Below, one piece after another: positions 1 to 8,421 of a DNA stretch of 64,000 bases. A program made the position numbers and the translations under genes. Within the stretch, counting starts at the first letter, position 1, and each line of letters starts with the position of its first letter. Under the pieces are notes generated by a model that searched no databases, was not told the origin of the DNA, and worked only from the letters and a program-made list of their open reading frames with translations. The stretch is from contig NZ_JOFX01000004.1 in the NCBI RefSeq assembly GCF_000719345.1, forward strand, positions 186,001 through 250,000, given 5' to 3'. The DNA is from Streptomyces sp. NRRL F-2664 (lineage in GTDB: Bacteria; Actinomycetota; Actinomycetes; Streptomycetales; Streptomycetaceae).

Positions 1-7
1 GGCCGGT

Positions 8-21
8 GTTTCACGTGAAAC
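8..21. other. parS site 1
   Basis: The perfect 14-bp palindrome GTTTCACGTGAAAC is the Streptomyces parS sequence bound by ParB in the oriC-proximal part of the chromosome. It pairs with a second copy 19 bp away. The two copies with their flanks form a perfect inverted repeat (1-21 and 27-47) around a 5-nt centre. Confidence 0.95.
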
Positions 22-26
22 GCACT

Positions 27-40
27 GTTTCACGTGAAAC
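27..40. other. parS site 2
   Basis: Second perfect GTTTCACGTGAAAC. It lies just upstream of the candidate -10 hexamer TACGCT (53-58) of the first gene. The -35 region of that promoter would therefore fall inside this ParB site. Confidence 0.95.
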
Positions 41-52
41 ACCGGCCCGCCG

Positions 53-58
53 TACGCT
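53..58 (+). promoter_or_regulatory. -10 hexamer, likely leaderless promoter of the LLM oxidoreductase gene
   Basis: TACGCT fits the actinobacterial TANNNT -10 pattern and ends exactly 6 nt before the ATG at 65. No ribosome binding site lies in that gap. This geometry predicts transcription starting at or within a base or two of the start codon. Confidence 0.5.
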
Positions 59-64
59 CGACGC

Positions 65-970
65 ATGAGTCTGCGTCTGAGCACGGTGATCCTCCCGGTA
101 CGTCGATGGCACGAGGGGGGCCGGGACCAGTGGCTGCGGGCCGAGCAGCTCGGGTTCCACACGGCTTACACCTACGACCACCTGTCGTGGCGGAGCTTCC
201 GCGACGGCCCCTGGTTCGGTGCGGTGCCGACCCTGACCGCAGCGGCGGCCGCCACCGAGCGGTTGCGCCTGGGGACGCTGGTCACCTCGCCGAACTTCCG
301 GCATCCGGTCACGCTCGCCAAGGACCTCATCACCTTGGACGACGTCTCGGGTGGCCGTATCACCCTCGGTATCGGGGCCGGCGGCAACGGATTCGATGCG
401 ACGGCGCTGGGCCAGGAGGCCTGGTCCCCGCGTGAGCGCGCCGACCGCTTCGCCGAGTTCGTTCCGCTGCTGGACCGGCTACTGACCGAAGGCGCCGTGA
501 GCCATGAGGGCTCGTTCTACTCCGCGGAGGAGGCCCGCAACATCCCCGGTTGCGTGCAGAAGCCGCGACTGCCGTTCGCGGTCGCCGCGACCGGTCCGCG
601 CGGGCTGCGGCTCGCCGCCCGGTACGGGCAGGCCTGGGTGACCACGGGCGACCCGAAACTCTTCGAGAGCGGCACGCCCGAGCAGTCGGTGGAGGCCCTG
701 CGCGGCCAGCTCGAACGGCTCGACAAGGCCTTCGTGGAGATCGGCCGGGCCCCGGAGCCCATGGAGAAGATCCTGCTGACCGGCTTCACGCCCGAGGCCA
801 ACACGGTGCTGTCGTCCGTCGACGCCTTCGTCGACTTCGCAGGACGGCACCGCGAGCTGGGCTTCACCGAGCTGGTCATTCACGCACCCATTCCGGACTC
901 CGACTTCGCCGCCGACGAGTCCGTCTTCGAGAAGATCGCCACCGAGGCGCCGGCGCAGCTCGACAGCTGA
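65..970 (+). CDS. LLM-class flavin-dependent oxidoreductase
   Basis: A 301-residue single-domain protein of the bacterial luciferase-like monooxygenase fold, a TIM barrel using FMN or coenzyme F420. The family pattern is visible: an early substrate-side stretch (YTYDHLSWR), then LGTLVTSPNFRHPVTLAKD around residues 76-95, GGRITLGIGAGG, and a late region with AATGPRGLRLAARYGQAW. The substrate cannot be read from sequence. The start is the ATG at 65, which has no Shine-Dalgarno sequence but has a -10 hexamer six bases upstream. The gene is monocistronic, convergent with kptA 21 bp downstream, and begins right after a tandem parS pair, so ParB loading could affect it. Family assignment is sure; cofactor and role are not. 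Confidence 0.88.
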   Translation: MSLRLSTVILPVRRWHEGGRDQWLRAEQLGFHTAYTYDHLSWRSFRDGPWFGAVPTLTAAAAATERLRLGTLVTSPNFRHPVTLAKDLITLDDVSGGRITLGIGAGGNGFDATALGQEAWSPRERADRFAEFVPLLDRLLTEGAVSHEGSFYSAEEARNIPGCVQKPRLPFAVAATGPRGLRLAARYGQAWVTTGDPKLFESGTPEQSVEALRGQLERLDKAFVEIGRAPEPMEKILLTGFTPEANTVLSSVDAFVDFAGRHRELGFTELVIHAPIPDSDFAADESVFEKIATEAPAQLDS

Positions 971-991
971 CGGGGAGTGGTGGACGGGGCG

Positions 992-1531
992 CTAGGGGAA
1001 GCGCAGGAACTGCGCAGGCACGGCGTCCACCAGCCATACTCCGTTGGCGCTGATCCGGAAGACGTGGCCGGCCGCGCGCATCGCGCCCGCGTCCACGCTG
1101 AGCACGACGGGCCGACCCCGGCGTGCGCCGACCCGGGTCGCGGTCTCCCGGTCGGGGGACAGGTGGACGTGGTGGCGGGCCATCGGGCGCAGGCCCTCGG
1201 CGCGGATCGCGCCGAGGGCGGCGGCCACGGTGCCGTGGTAGAGGTACGCGGGCGGTTCTGCCTCCGGCAGGTCCAGGTCCACGGCCACGGTGTGCCCCTG
1301 GCTGGCGCGGATGCGGCTGCCCTCGACGGCGAACCGCTGCTTGTCGTTGGCGGCCACCACGTGGTCGAGCTCGGCGCGGCTGAAAGGGAAGCCGTGCGCG
1401 GCAGCGGCGCCCAGCAGATCGTCGATCTCCACCCACCCGTGGGAGTCGAGCACCAGTCCAATCCGTTCCGGCTGGTGGCGCAGGTGTTTCGAGACGTACT
1501 TGGACACCTTCACGGTGCGTCTTTCATCCAT
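992..1531 (-). CDS. kptA: RNA 2'-phosphotransferase (Tpt1/KptA)
   Basis: A 179-residue protein matching full-length KptA. The family transfers an internal RNA 2'-phosphate to NAD+, giving ADP-ribose 1''-2'' cyclic phosphate. Visible motifs are SKYVSKHLRHQPE near the N-terminus, IRASQGHT in the middle, LYHGT, and the HVHLSPD region, which together supply the NAD-binding and catalytic Arg/His residues. In yeast the enzyme finishes tRNA splicing. Its bacterial substrate is not established, and no RNA ligase or splicing partner is nearby. The ATG at 1531 follows a GGGGGCC stretch. The gene is convergent with the preceding oxidoreductase and divergent from the channel gene. Confidence 0.93.
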   Translation of the reverse strand: MDERRTVKVSKYVSKHLRHQPERIGLVLDSHGWVEIDDLLGAAAAHGFPFSRAELDHVVAANDKQRFAVEGSRIRASQGHTVAVDLDLPEAEPPAYLYHGTVAAALGAIRAEGLRPMARHHVHLSPDRETATRVGARRGRPVVLSVDAGAMRAAGHVFRISANGVWLVDAVPAQFLRFP

Positions 1532-1662
1532 GGCCCCCAGCGTGCCCGCTCAGCGGGTGCTCCGGCAGGCATTTTCCTCGCCCACGCGGTCCGAACACCC
1601 CCTATCGCCCTTCCAAGATGCGGAATATATTTTCCATTATCGCTTCTGCTCTGGGGGACACC

Positions 1663-2427
1663 ATGTCGGCTCATACCTCTCTGCCACGCCGTGCGGCTGC
1701 CGAACTGATCGGGACCGCCGGTCTGCTGGTGATCGTGATCGGCTCCGGGCTCAAGGCCGCGGAGCTCAGCCCCGACACCGGGGTGGCGCTCCTCGCCAAC
1801 TCCCTCGTGTCGGCGATCGGACTCGGGCTGGTCATCACCCTCTTCGGGCCGCTGTCCGGCGCCCACCTCAACCCGGTGGTGACTCTCACCTCCTGGTGGA
1901 CGCGCCGTACGGGTGGCACCGGGCTCGGCGGCCGCGAGGTGCTCGTCTACGTCGCGGCCCAGACGGCCGGAGCCATCGGCGGGGCCTGCGTGGCGGAAGC
2001 CATGTTCGGCAGGATTCCGGGGACGTTGGCCACCCAGGTGCGCGACGGCGGCCATCTGCTCGTCGGCGAGGTGATCGCCACCGCCGGTCTCGTCCTCGTC
2101 ATCCAGGGGCTCGGCCGCATCGGGCGCCCCCGACTCGTGCCGGCCGCTGTGGCGGCGTACATCGCGGCCGCGATCTGGTTCACCTCCTCCGGCTCCTTCG
2201 CCAACCCCGCCGGCACCATCGGACGCAGCTTCAGCGACTCCTTCACCGGCATAGCCCCCGGTTCGCTGCCCGGCTTCGTCGCCGCCCAGCTGGCCGGAGG
2301 GATCCTCGGCCTGGCCCTGGCGGCCTTCCTCTACGGGACCGGAACACGACCGGGCGGGGGCTCCGGGGGCCTGGTGGGCAGCGAGAGCCGCGAGCCGGAC
2401 AGGAGCGCGTACCGGACCATCGGATGA
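1663..2427 (+). CDS. MIP-family aquaporin/glycerol channel protein
   Basis: A 254-residue integral membrane protein of the major intrinsic protein family, which forms pores for water or small neutral solutes. The two half-helix signatures are visible: SGAHLNPVVT (the NPA box altered to NPV) near residue 65, and SFANPAGTIGRS (canonical NPA) near residue 180. About six hydrophobic segments surround them. The ATG at 1663 follows GGGGGACACC and is preferred over an in-frame ATG at 1618, whose extra residues do not look like family sequence. The NPV change in the first box is seen in some prokaryotic members and could alter selectivity. No arsenic or glycerol genes are adjacent, so the solute is unknown. 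Confidence 0.85.
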   Translation: MSAHTSLPRRAAAELIGTAGLLVIVIGSGLKAAELSPDTGVALLANSLVSAIGLGLVITLFGPLSGAHLNPVVTLTSWWTRRTGGTGLGGREVLVYVAAQTAGAIGGACVAEAMFGRIPGTLATQVRDGGHLLVGEVIATAGLVLVIQGLGRIGRPRLVPAAVAAYIAAAIWFTSSGSFANPAGTIGRSFSDSFTGIAPGSLPGFVAAQLAGGILGLALAAFLYGTGTRPGGGSGGLVGSESREPDRSAYRTIG

Positions 2428-2440
2428 GACGCCGTCTCAG

Positions 2441-2528
2441 TTGCCCACAGGGAAGGGCACTTGTCCACAGCCGTTTGGGCGGGTTTTGACGGCAAACGCG
2501 TGATCCGCCCTGTGGAATCTGTGGAAGC
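2441..2528. other. group of DnaA-box-like sequences
   Basis: The gap between the channel gene and the convergent MerR gene has one perfect TTGTCCACA (2461-2469). Three weaker matches accompany it: TTGCCCACA (2441-2449) and the reverse-strand TGTGGAATC (2511-2519) and TGTGGAAGC (2520-2528). TTGTCCACA is the preferred DnaA box of Streptomyces. A single good box with degenerate neighbours is weaker support than the serS-pheA cluster. Confidence 0.45.
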
Positions 2529-2550
2529 CGCGGACCGCTCCGCTCGGGTC

Positions 2551-3465
2551 CTACCGGTCACCCCGGCGCGCCAGGTCGTTCATCGTCCGCGCCTGCAGCT
2601 CCCGCTCCGTCGCCGCCCGCACGAACTCCGCCACGTGATCGGCACCGACCAGCTCCTGCACCGCCCGGACCGTTGCGGCGGGCAGCGCCACCGGAGAGGG
2701 GCCCGCCGGCTGGGCGGCGCCGACCGTCCCCAGGTGCCGCTGCAGGTGCCGGGTCGCGAAGAGCCGCATCGCCCGCGCCAGCTCCGCGTCCACGGTCTGC
2801 TGGGCCAGCGGCCGCAGCCGCCGCACCATCGTCGCGGCCTCCGCGGCGTCCGCGTCCGTGGGCGGCACCTGCCCCAGGTAGCGCGCGAAGACGTGCTCGG
2901 TGGTGAACTCCAGGAACCGCGAGGCGATGTGCTCGACCTGGGTGCGCAGTTCCCGGAGGTGGCCGGTGATCGCCGCGAGCGGTACGCCCGCCGCGTACAG
3001 CTCCGCCGCCACCGCCAGTTCCTGCGGGGACGGCACCAGGAACTGGTCGGGACGCCCCGGGATCCGCTCCAGCACGCCCAGCTCGCAGGCCTCGCCCACC
3101 GCGTCGTCGTCCGGCAGGCCGCCGAACCGCTCGTTCAGCTCCGCGCGGCTGATCCGGGCCGCCTCCTCGTCGGTCCACGGCCCGTGCACCTCGGCGACCA
3201 GCCCCAGGATGCCGCCCAGTCCGCGTCCCGCGTCCCAGGCCTCCAGCAGCTCCTTGATGGAGGCCAGCGTGTAGCCCCGGTCCAGCAGGTCCGCGATCTG
3301 CCGCAGCCGCGCCAGATGCGTGTCGCGGTAGACGTTGGACCGGCCGCGCCGCTCCGGCTTGGGCAGCAGGCCGCGGTCCTGGTACGCGCGGATCGTGCGC
3401 ACCGTCGCTCCGCTGTGGTGCGCCAGATCCTCGATCCGGTACTCGGCTACCGCCTGATCGGACAA
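2551..3465 (-). CDS. MerR-family transcriptional regulator
   Basis: A 304-residue protein with an N-terminal MerR winged helix: YRIEDLAHHSGATVRTIRAYQDRGLLPKP, written in parts here as IEDLAHHSG and TVRTIRAYQDRGLLP, then RSNVYRDTHLARLRQI. The C-terminal portion of about 200 residues shows no cysteine cluster, so this is probably not a metal sensor; it may bind a small molecule or act through partner domains. The preferred start is the TTG at 3465 behind GGGAGC. An ATG at 3537 would add 24 proline/arginine-rich residues. It stands alone, convergent with the channel gene and downstream of the hydrolase/SDR gene on the same strand. Confidence 0.82.
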   Translation of the reverse strand: MSDQAVAEYRIEDLAHHSGATVRTIRAYQDRGLLPKPERRGRSNVYRDTHLARLRQIADLLDRGYTLASIKELLEAWDAGRGLGGILGLVAEVHGPWTDEEAARISRAELNERFGGLPDDDAVGEACELGVLERIPGRPDQFLVPSPQELAVAAELYAAGVPLAAITGHLRELRTQVEHIASRFLEFTTEHVFARYLGQVPPTDADAAEAATMVRRLRPLAQQTVDAELARAMRLFATRHLQRHLGTVGAAQPAGPSPVALPAATVRAVQELVGADHVAEFVRAATERELQARTMNDLARRGDR

Positions 3466-3657
3466 TCCCGGCTCCCTACGACATGGCGGCTCGGCCGCCC
3501 GCGCCGGCTGCGGCCCGGGCGGCCGGTGAAGCCGCAAGGTGCTCGACCGCCCTGTGCAGCGAGCCCTCCTGCGAGGGATGGTACGACCGGCGCACGGAGG
3601 GGGATACGGCCGTGCCGAGCCCTCTCCCCGTGGGCGGATCCTGATCCGGGGAACCGC

Positions 3658-5457
3658 TCACAGCCGGGGCTCCAGCCGCGCGAGGCGCCGCAGGGTTCGC
3701 GGCGCGAACCGGGACATCCACAGCGCGCCCTTGGACTCGGGCGTGACCGGTACGACCGCCTCGTTGCGGACCACAGCGCGCACGATCGCGTCGGCCACCT
3801 TCTCCGGCGGGAAGTTGCGCAGGCCATAGAGCCGCGAGGAGCGTTCCTGGCGGCGCTTCTCCTCGGCCTCGTCCACCCCGGCGAATCGCGAGGTGGTGGT
3901 GATGTTGGTGTTGACGATACCGGGGCAGATCGCGGAGACGCCGATGGACTTCGAGGCGAGCTCCGCGCGCAGGCACTCCGACAGCATCAGCACGGCGGCC
4001 TTCGAGGTGCTGTAGGCGGGCAGGGTGCGGGAGGGCAGGTAGGCGGCGGCCGAAGCGATGTTGACGATGTGCCCGCCCTGGCCGCGGTCGGCCATCTGCC
4101 GCCCGAAGACCCGGCAGCCGTGGATGACGCCCCACAGGTTGACGTCCAGAACCTTCTTCCAGTCCTCGGCGGTGGTGTCGAGGAAGGGGCCGGACAGGCC
4201 GATGCCGGCATTGTTGACGAGGACGTCGACGATGCCGTACTCGGCGGCCACCTTCGCCGCCAGCTTCTCCATCGCCTGCTCGTCGCTGACGTCCACGCAC
4301 TCCGCCCAGGCCTGGGCGGCGCCGACGAGGCGGGCCATGTCGGCCGTGCGCGCCACGCCCTCGGCGTCGCGATCGACGGCCACCACCCGTGCTCCCGCCT
4401 CGGCGAAGGCGAACGCGGTGGCCCGGCCGATGCCGCTGGCCGCGCCGGTCACCAGCACCAGCTGGCCGCCGAAACGGTCGGCGTACCGAGCCGGGGCCTT
4501 CTGCTCCGGCGCCCGCGCGGTCGGCTCCTCCCGCGCCGTGACGAACTCGGCGATCCAGGAGGCCAGCTGGTCGGGACGGGTCCGGGGGATCCAGTGCTTG
4601 GCGGGCAGGGTGCGTCGCAGCAGATCCGGGGCCCACCGCTCCAGGTCGTCGTAGAGCCGCTCGGACAGGAACGCGTCCCCGGTCGGCGTGATCAGCTGCA
4701 CCGGCACGTGGGCGTAGGCGTCGCTGCGCGGCCTGCGCAGCCTCGGGCGGACGTTGTCGCGGTAGAGCCAGGCTCCGTGCGCCGCGTCCGACGGCAGCGA
4801 CGCCGTGGGGTAGGAGCCGGCGGGCACCTGCTCGACGCGCTGGAGCATCTTGGGCCACCGCTTGCCGAGCGGTCCGCGCCAGGCGAGCTCCGGCAGAACG
4901 GGGGTGTGCAGCATGTAGACGTACCAGGACCTGGCGCCCTGGCCGAGGAGCTGCGCCGCCGCCCGAGGCGTCGGCCGCGTCATGCGCTTCTTGATCCAGT
5001 GCCCGAAGTGGTCGAGGGACGGCCCCGACATCGACGTGAAGGACGCGATCCGGCCCTCCGTCCGGCCGACCGTCGCGAACTCCCAGCCCTGGACGGAGCC
5101 CCAATCGTGGCCCACCACGTGCACCGGGCGGTCCGGACTGACCGCGTCCGCGACCGCCAGGAAGTCGTCGGTGAGCTTCTCCAGGGTGAAGCCGCCGCGC
5201 AGCGGCTGCGGTGCGGAGGAGCGCCCGTGGCCGCGTACGTCGTAGAGCACCACGTGGAAGCGGGTCGCGAGCCGCTCGGCGACCTCCGCCCAGACCTCCT
5301 TGCTGTCCGGATAGCCGTGCACCAGCAGCACGGTCGGCCGGCCCACCTCGCCGAGCTCGACCACGCACAGCTCGATCCCGCCGGTGCGCACCCAGCGCTC
5401 CCGCGCTCCCGCGAACTGCGCCGCTCCTGCTCCGCCCACGTCGCCCATGCCGCTCAT
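3658..5457 (-). CDS. Epoxide hydrolase-SDR fusion protein, EphD-like
   Basis: A 599-residue two-domain enzyme. Residues about 25-290 are an alpha/beta hydrolase of epoxide-hydrolase type: HGYP oxyanion segment, nucleophile motif VGHDWGS, acid in TPTGDAF, and catalytic His in LPAKHW. Residues about 315-590 are a short-chain dehydrogenase with TGAASGIGRA, NNAG and catalytic YSTSK. The same domain order and similar length occur in mycobacterial EphD (Rv2214c), tied to lipid/mycolate metabolism; Streptomyces lacks mycolates, so the substrate must differ. The ATG at 5457 has a strong site (GAGGAGGAGAAGG) and overlaps the stop of the upstream M24 gene by four bases, so the two are probably coupled. 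Confidence 0.88.
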   Translation of the reverse strand: MSGMGDVGGAGAAQFAGARERWVRTGGIELCVVELGEVGRPTVLLVHGYPDSKEVWAEVAERLATRFHVVLYDVRGHGRSSAPQPLRGGFTLEKLTDDFLAVADAVSPDRPVHVVGHDWGSVQGWEFATVGRTEGRIASFTSMSGPSLDHFGHWIKKRMTRPTPRAAAQLLGQGARSWYVYMLHTPVLPELAWRGPLGKRWPKMLQRVEQVPAGSYPTASLPSDAAHGAWLYRDNVRPRLRRPRSDAYAHVPVQLITPTGDAFLSERLYDDLERWAPDLLRRTLPAKHWIPRTRPDQLASWIAEFVTAREEPTARAPEQKAPARYADRFGGQLVLVTGAASGIGRATAFAFAEAGARVVAVDRDAEGVARTADMARLVGAAQAWAECVDVSDEQAMEKLAAKVAAEYGIVDVLVNNAGIGLSGPFLDTTAEDWKKVLDVNLWGVIHGCRVFGRQMADRGQGGHIVNIASAAAYLPSRTLPAYSTSKAAVLMLSECLRAELASKSIGVSAICPGIVNTNITTTSRFAGVDEAEEKRRQERSSRLYGLRNFPPEKVADAIVRAVVRNEAVVPVTPESKGALWMSRFAPRTLRRLARLEPRL

Positions 5458-6338
5458 GCTGCCTTCTCCTCCTCGGCCCAGCGCCGCACGTGCGGCAGGT
5501 CGTCGTCCAGCCAGAAAGCGCTCTCCTGTGGGTCCCGGGAGTCGGTGACCACGAGGATCTCCTCGAACTTCGCTCCGGTGCCCCGGAAGCCCAGGTGAGG
5601 TTCCACCGCCCACAGGCCGGGCTGCGGCGGATGGTCGGAGAAGTGGTAGGGGCTCCACAGCGGGGACCAGCCCTCGCGGTGCCCGTGCAAGGCGTCGCCG
5701 ACCAGGCCCTTGAGGGACTGGGTGCCGAAACCGAACGCCGTCGGGGACCAGCGCCGCTCCCGGACCCGGTCGATCTTGTGGGCGATCACGCCGAAGGGGT
5801 AGGCGCGGTGCCGGTTGGCGTACCCCTGCCGGTTCATCAGCCGCTCGACGTCCTCGTAGATCTCGCGCAGGGACCGGCGCTCGCGCACCTGCTGCAGGAT
5901 CAGGGCCCGGTGCGCCCGAAGATCGGACATGAGCCGGTCCTGCACGGGGTTGAGGCCGAGGCTGCCCGAGTAGCCGATGTCGGCCGAGAACCCCTTGTGC
6001 ACCGGCGCCATGTCGAGGATGAACGGCATCCCCGGCTCCAGCCGCCGGTCGGTCGGGAAGAACTGCAGCGGTATCCGGAAGTTCGCGAAGGCGGTGCGGT
6101 CGCCGAACCAGGCGAACGGCAGATGGAACCAGTCCCGCACCCCGCGGTCGCGCAGCCACTCGCGCTGCATGCGCGCGGCTTCGCGCTCCGTCACGCCGGG
6201 CCGCAGCTGGGCCGCGACCGCTTCGGCGCACTCGTAGGCGAGGCGCTGCACCTTTCTGAACCCGTCCAGCTCGGCGGGGAGCCGTCCAGAATGCCGTCCG
6301 GTGTGTCGCGCGGTGCCTTGCCTGGTGTCCCCAGCCAT
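5454..6338 (-). CDS. M24-family metallopeptidase (pita-bread fold)
   Basis: A 294-residue protein of the methionine aminopeptidase/aminopeptidase P superfamily. The five metal ligands can be followed: Asp in FILDMAP, Asp in SADIGYS, His in GVIAHKI, Glu in WAVEPHL and Glu in AKFEEILVV, so a dinuclear metal site looks intact. The His context lacks the usual GHGIG wording, so this is a divergent branch, and its substrate could be a peptide or a small amide-like molecule. The ATG at 6338 is preferred; an in-frame ATG at 6398 would add 20 residues. The gene is the first of a two-gene unit, translationally coupled to the EphD-like fusion downstream. Confidence 0.8.
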   Translation of the reverse strand: MAGDTRQGTARHTGRHSGRLPAELDGFRKVQRLAYECAEAVAAQLRPGVTEREAARMQREWLRDRGVRDWFHLPFAWFGDRTAFANFRIPLQFFPTDRRLEPGMPFILDMAPVHKGFSADIGYSGSLGLNPVQDRLMSDLRAHRALILQQVRERRSLREIYEDVERLMNRQGYANRHRAYPFGVIAHKIDRVRERRWSPTAFGFGTQSLKGLVGDALHGHREGWSPLWSPYHFSDHPPQPGLWAVEPHLGFRGTGAKFEEILVVTDSRDPQESAFWLDDDLPHVRRWAEEEKAA

Positions 6339-6541
6339 GTCAGCCGTCCGTCCGTGTAGCCCTACGCGCCCGTAAGTTGACACTGATGAATGTGACAATG
6401 ACTGGAGATCACGTCAAGGGGCGTGCACGGACCTGTGGACGGAGTTGTCCGGTTCACATCAGCCTCCAGGACGGGTGTGTACGCCGGAAGGCGGAGACGG
6501 GATCCAGCTCCAGGTCTGACGCCCGAGGACGGCCACGCCAC

Positions 6542-6547
6542 TAACGT
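6542..6547 (+). promoter_or_regulatory. -10 hexamer, likely leaderless promoter of the ABC operon
   Basis: TAACGT lies 7 nt before the GTG start at 6555, and no purine-rich ribosome site lies between them. No convincing -35 element is seen at 16-18 bp. This supports the internal GTG start over the upstream in-frame ATG at 6423. Confidence 0.45.
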
Positions 6548-6554
6548 CGGATCC

Positions 6555-7544
6555 GTGACTGTCATCGCGACTGAAAGCCTGAGCAAGCGGTACCCCCGAG
6601 TGACCGCCCTCGACCGGCTCTCCCTGGACATCGGACCCGGCGTGACCGGGCTCGTGGGCGCCAACGGAGCCGGCAAGTCCACGCTGATCAAGATTCTGCT
6701 GGGACTGTCCCCCGCCACCGAGGGCAGCGCCGCCGTGCTCGGCCTCGACGTCCATACGCATGGCAGTGCCATCCGTGAACGCGTCGGGTACATGCCCGAG
6801 CACGACTGCCTGCCACCCGACGTCTCGGCCACCGAGTTCGTCGTCCACATGGCGCGCATGTCCGGGCTGCCCCCGACCGCAGCCCGCGAGCGCACCGCGG
6901 ACACCCTGCGCCATGTCGGGCTGTACGAGGAGCGCTACCGCCCCATCGGCGGCTACTCCACCGGTATGAAGCAGCGCGTCAAGCTCGCCCAGGCGCTCGT
7001 CCACGACCCCCAGCTGGTCCTCCTGGACGAGCCCACCAACGGCCTGGACCCGGTCGGACGCGACGAGATGCTCGGACTGATCCGGCGCGTCTACACCGAC
7101 TTCGGCATCTCCGTTCTGGTCACCTCCCACCTCCTCGGCGAGCTGGAGCGGACCTGCGACCACGTCGTCGTCGTCGACGGCGGCAAGCTGCTGCGCTCCA
7201 GCTCCACCAGCGACTTCACCCAGACCACCACGACGCTCGCGGTCGAAGTCACCGACTCCGACACCCACCCGGACGGCACCGCCGCCCTGCGCAAGGCCCT
7301 CACCGAGGCGGGCCTCACCCTGCACGCAGGCGAGGAGCAGGGCCTGCCCGGAGCCGGCCACATCCTCCTCGTCGAGGCCACCGGCGAGCACACCTACGAC
7401 ACCATCCGCGACACCGTCGCCGAGCTGGGCATCGGCCTGGTCCGCATGGAACAGCGCCGCCACCACATCGCGGAAGTCTTCCGCGACAACGACCAGCCCG
7501 CGTACACCGCCCAGCCGAAGGGAGCCGGTTCCCATGGCGCCTGA
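6555..7544 (+). CDS. ABC transporter ATP-binding protein
   Basis: A 329-residue ATPase subunit. Walker A is GANGAGKST (about residues 35-43), the signature region is YSTGMKQRVKLAQAL, Walker B is LVLLDEPTNG, and the switch His is in VLVTSHLL. The roughly 100-residue C-terminal extension resembles the regulatory tails of ABC-2 exporter ATPases. The GTG start at 6555 is chosen because homology begins there and an ideal -10 lies 7 nt upstream. It is the first gene of a four-gene operon holding two ATPase/permease pairs. The permease start at 7534 lies inside its last codons. The exported substrate is unknown. Confidence 0.92.
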   Translation: MTVIATESLSKRYPRVTALDRLSLDIGPGVTGLVGANGAGKSTLIKILLGLSPATEGSAAVLGLDVHTHGSAIRERVGYMPEHDCLPPDVSATEFVVHMARMSGLPPTAARERTADTLRHVGLYEERYRPIGGYSTGMKQRVKLAQALVHDPQLVLLDEPTNGLDPVGRDEMLGLIRRVYTDFGISVLVTSHLLGELERTCDHVVVVDGGKLLRSSSTSDFTQTTTTLAVEVTDSDTHPDGTAALRKALTEAGLTLHAGEEQGLPGAGHILLVEATGEHTYDTIRDTVAELGIGLVRMEQRRHHIAEVFRDNDQPAYTAQPKGAGSHGA

Positions 7545-8421
7545 GACGTCGACGCAGATCCACAACATCGGCTACCGGTCCTACGACGGGCCCCGGCTCG
7601 GCCGCGCCTACGCCCGCAAGTCGCTGTTCTCGCAGTCCCTGCGCGGTGCCTACGGCCTCGGCCGGTCCGCCAAGTCCAAGGTCCTCCCGATGCTGCTCTT
7701 CGCGGTGATGTGCGTCCCGGCGCTGATCATCGTCGCGGTGGCCATCGCGGTGCCCGGCTCCACGGACCTGCCGATCAAGTACACGACGTACGCCCTGACC
7801 ACCCAGGTGGTCATCGGCCTCTACCTCGCCTCCCAGGCGCCGCAGTCCGTCTCCCGGGACCTGCGCTTCAAGACCGTCCCGCTGTACTTCTCGCGGCCGA
7901 TCGAGCGCGTCGACTACGTCGTGGCCAAGTATGCGGCCATGGCTTCTGCCATGTTCATCCTCACCGCGACCCCGCTGCTGATCATGTGGATCGGCGCGCT
8001 CCTGGCGAAGTTCGACTTCGCCGACCAGACCAAGGGATTCGGGCAAGGACTCGTGTCGGTTCTGCTGCTGTCGCTGCTCTTCTCCGGGATCGGCCTGGTG
8101 ATGGCCGCGCTCACCCCGCGCCGCGGCTTCGGTGTCGCGGCGATCATCGCGGTCCTCCTGATCCCCTACGGTGCGGTGACCGCGGTGCAGGGCATCGCCT
8201 ACAGCACCGGGAACCCTGGATCCATCGACTGGCTGGGCCTGTTCTCCCCGATCACCCTGATCGACGGCGTACAGACCGCCTTCCTCGGCGCCACCTCCGC
8301 CTTCCCCGGCGGTGAGGGCCCCTCGGCCGGCATCGGCTTCGTCTACCTGCTCGTCGCCCTCGGCCTGATCGCCGGCTCCTACGCCGCCCTGATGGCCCGC
8401 TACCGGAAGGCCGGGCTGTGA
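7534..8421 (+). CDS. ABC-2 type transporter permease
   Basis: A 295-residue membrane subunit with about six hydrophobic segments, including one near residues 50-75 (MLLFAVMCVPALIIVAVAIA) and a last one near 270-288. It carries a hydrophilic N-terminus (IHNIGYRSYDGPRLGRAYA) that is typical of actinobacterial ABC-2 permeases. It overlaps the upstream ATPase gene by 11 bp and the next ATPase start by 4 bp, so stoichiometric co-translation is likely. It probably forms the membrane part of an exporter with one or both ATPases. The substrate cannot be told from sequence. Confidence 0.9.
   Translation: MAPETSTQIHNIGYRSYDGPRLGRAYARKSLFSQSLRGAYGLGRSAKSKVLPMLLFAVMCVPALIIVAVAIAVPGSTDLPIKYTTYALTTQVVIGLYLASQAPQSVSRDLRFKTVPLYFSRPIERVDYVVAKYAAMASAMFILTATPLLIMWIGALLAKFDFADQTKGFGQGLVSVLLLSLLFSGIGLVMAALTPRRGFGVAAIIAVLLIPYGAVTAVQGIAYSTGNPGSIDWLGLFSPITLIDGVQTAFLGATSAFPGGEGPSAGIGFVYLLVALGLIAGSYAALMARYRKAGL

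Noticed and set aside
2461..5598. Plus-strand open frame of 1045 codons
   Set aside because: It lies opposite the MerR and hydrolase/SDR genes, which have clear motifs. Its translation is Arg/Gly-rich with no domain, a typical high-GC shadow.
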